From JAJXWB01 sp047971685 (GTDB taxonomy: Bacteria; Pseudomonadota; Alphaproteobacteria; Rhizobiales; Beijerinckiaceae), in contig JBKDZW010000068.1 in the NCBI GenBank assembly GCA_047971685.1, positions 1-25,780 on the forward strand: a DNA stretch of 25,780 nt, given 5' to 3'. The notes below the pieces were generated by a model. The model was not told the origin of the DNA. It searched no databases and saw only the letters and a list, made by a program, of their open reading frames with translations. A program made the position numbers and the translations under genes. Within the stretch, counting starts at the first letter, position 1; each line of letters opens with the position of its first letter. Positions 25,190 to 25,780 of the stretch are shown here, piece after piece.

Positions 25190-25572
25190 GATAGTTTTCC
25201 GAAACAGGTTGATATTGTGTCGAATTCAGCTTGTTCTTGTTCGTCCGGGACAGGGATTAAGCCAAATCGCATCCTTTGTCTAAGACAAGCAAATGACGCC
25301 GGGATGACGAAAATTTCTGCAACACTTTATTATTTATGGATTTTTTGCATGTGATTTTTTTGCAACGCAAATAAATTATTGATGGTTGATCGAAGGTTTG
25401 CTGGAGTTTACAGGTTATTAACTTGTGTATTGCGGAAACAATAAAGATGTTATCGGCGGAAATTTTGTGGCGACACGACGTCTGAAACGCTTCCGCATCG
25501 CAGATTGCTTGCAAAAGGCAGTATCGAGCAAATTTTGCGCGCATTGATTGGCCGCTCCATCGGAGCGGCTGC
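25190..25572 (-). other. AT-rich upstream region of the porin gene
   Basis: No gene is supported here. The stretch from about 25310 to 25460 is strikingly AT-rich for this genome, with runs such as GATTTTTTGCA and GATTTTTTTGCAA and an imperfect palindrome CAGGTTATTAACTTG (25411-25425). It is placed like a porin promoter with upstream activating or nucleoid-protein-binding DNA. A perfect 8-bp inverted repeat, GCCGCTCC/GGAGCGGC (25551-25569), lies at its far end. Clear -35/-10 boxes could not be assigned on the minus strand. Confidence 0.6.
25276..25288. promoter_or_regulatory. Perfect inverted repeat, putative operator
   Basis: TTGTCT-A-AGACAA is a perfect 13-base palindrome about 90 bases upstream of the porin start, a common position for an operator. 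The regulator is unknown. Confidence 0.4.
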
Positions 25573-25602
25573 AAAAAAAACGCGCGCCCGAAAGAGCGCG
25601 CG
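25573..25602 (-). terminator. Rho-independent terminator of a minus-strand gene to the right
   Basis: Read on the minus strand, CGCGCGC and GCGCGCG form a 7-bp stem around TCTTTCGG, followed by eight T's. It must serve a gene whose coding end lies at the right edge of the window. Confidence 0.85.
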
Positions 25603-25629
25603 CCTATCCCGATGAACTTGTCTGGCGTC

Positions 25630-25780
25630 ACGCCGCCTTGTCTTGTGCGCCTGGGCGCCTCAGCGCTTGGACTCCCCCACCAAAACCCCACCCCCACCCC
25701 CCCAAACCCCCACCCCCCCACCCCCCAACAACACGAGCGCATCCACGAACAATACCTTCCCATGCGCGATCCAGCCGACG
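25630..25780 (-). other. Possible 3' end of a truncated minus-strand gene
   Basis: The terminator at 25573-25602 demands a minus-strand gene here. At the edge one frame reads VGWIAHGKVLFVDALVLL, which looks protein-like, then enters a Gly/Val/Trp run from the C-rich tract and stops at 25660-25662. A second frame leaves the tract as VQALRRPGAQDKAA and stops near 25630, a better distance from the terminator. A frameshift within the tract (real or a sequencing error) would join the two. No family is recognisable. Confidence 0.25.
25673..25726. repeat. A/C-only low-complexity tract
   Basis: Fifty-four bases contain only C and A. On the minus strand this gives at least six runs of four to seven G's separated by one to four T's, a strong G-quadruplex-forming pattern. 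It is 54 bases from the window end and may be an assembly or sequencing artefact. Confidence 0.8.

Noticed and set aside
23717..25354. A 545-codon plus-strand open frame opposite the porin
   Set aside because: The porin on the minus strand has a signal peptide, family motifs and a C-terminal Phe. The plus-strand frame is Gly/Arg/Ala-rich shadow sequence that extends into the AT-rich control region.
25257..25763. A 168-codon minus-strand open frame across the AT-rich region
   Set aside because: It reads through an intrinsic terminator and the low-complexity tract, starts without a ribosome-binding site and changes composition halfway.

Overview
The window is high-GC DNA with dense, mostly co-directional genes. 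It carries the conserved rpsB-tsf-pyrH-frr-uppS-cdsA-dxr-rseP-bamA-lpxD-fabZ-lpxA-lpxB block, an alphaproteobacterial Porin_2-type porin, and an S2 protein with a C-terminal extension. Together these point to an alphaproteobacterium, most likely of the order Hyphomicrobiales (Rhizobiales). A Beijerinckiaceae/Methylocystaceae-like or Bradyrhizobium-like family is plausible, but I cannot fix it from sequence alone.

Layout. Bases 3-3275: dnaE, truncated at the left edge. Bases 3331-4365 (minus): SohB-type S49 peptidase, convergent with dnaE. Bases 4539-7600: an AidB-like acyl-CoA dehydrogenase translationally coupled to an MFS transporter. Bases 7732-8781: a membrane-anchored lytic transglycosylase-like protein. 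Bases 8942-11011: rpsB-tsf, with a candidate sigma70 promoter in front and a strong terminator behind. Bases 11101-11591: a gene-poor gap with an unexplained second terminator-like hairpin. Bases 11592-17109: pyrH-frr-uppS-cdsA-dxr-rseP. Bases 17329-19890: bamA, with structured DNA in front and a terminator behind. Bases 20028-23582: lpxD-fabZ-lpxA-lpxB with its own promoter. Bases 23594-25189 (minus): a porin, convergent with lpxB. The right edge holds an AT-rich porin control region, a minus-strand terminator and an A/C-only low-complexity tract.

How the genes work together. The core is a translation and envelope-biogenesis supercluster. S2, EF-Ts and ribosome recycling factor serve translation. 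PyrH supplies UDP for nucleotide and envelope precursors. Dxr supplies isoprenoid precursors that UppS turns into undecaprenyl diphosphate. CdsA makes CDP-diacylglycerol, RseP controls envelope stress, BamA inserts outer-membrane proteins such as the neighbouring porin, and LpxD/FabZ/LpxA/LpxB make lipid A. LpxI, usually encoded between lpxA and lpxB in this lineage, is absent.

I see no convincing new defence, mobile or biosynthetic system. The most unusual items are an 18-bp tandem repeat coding for four GFG(A/V)RS units ahead of the BamA signal peptide, the missing lpxI, two inverted repeats ahead of bamA, an orphan hairpin between tsf and pyrH, and a porin terminator embedded in the lpxB coding end.
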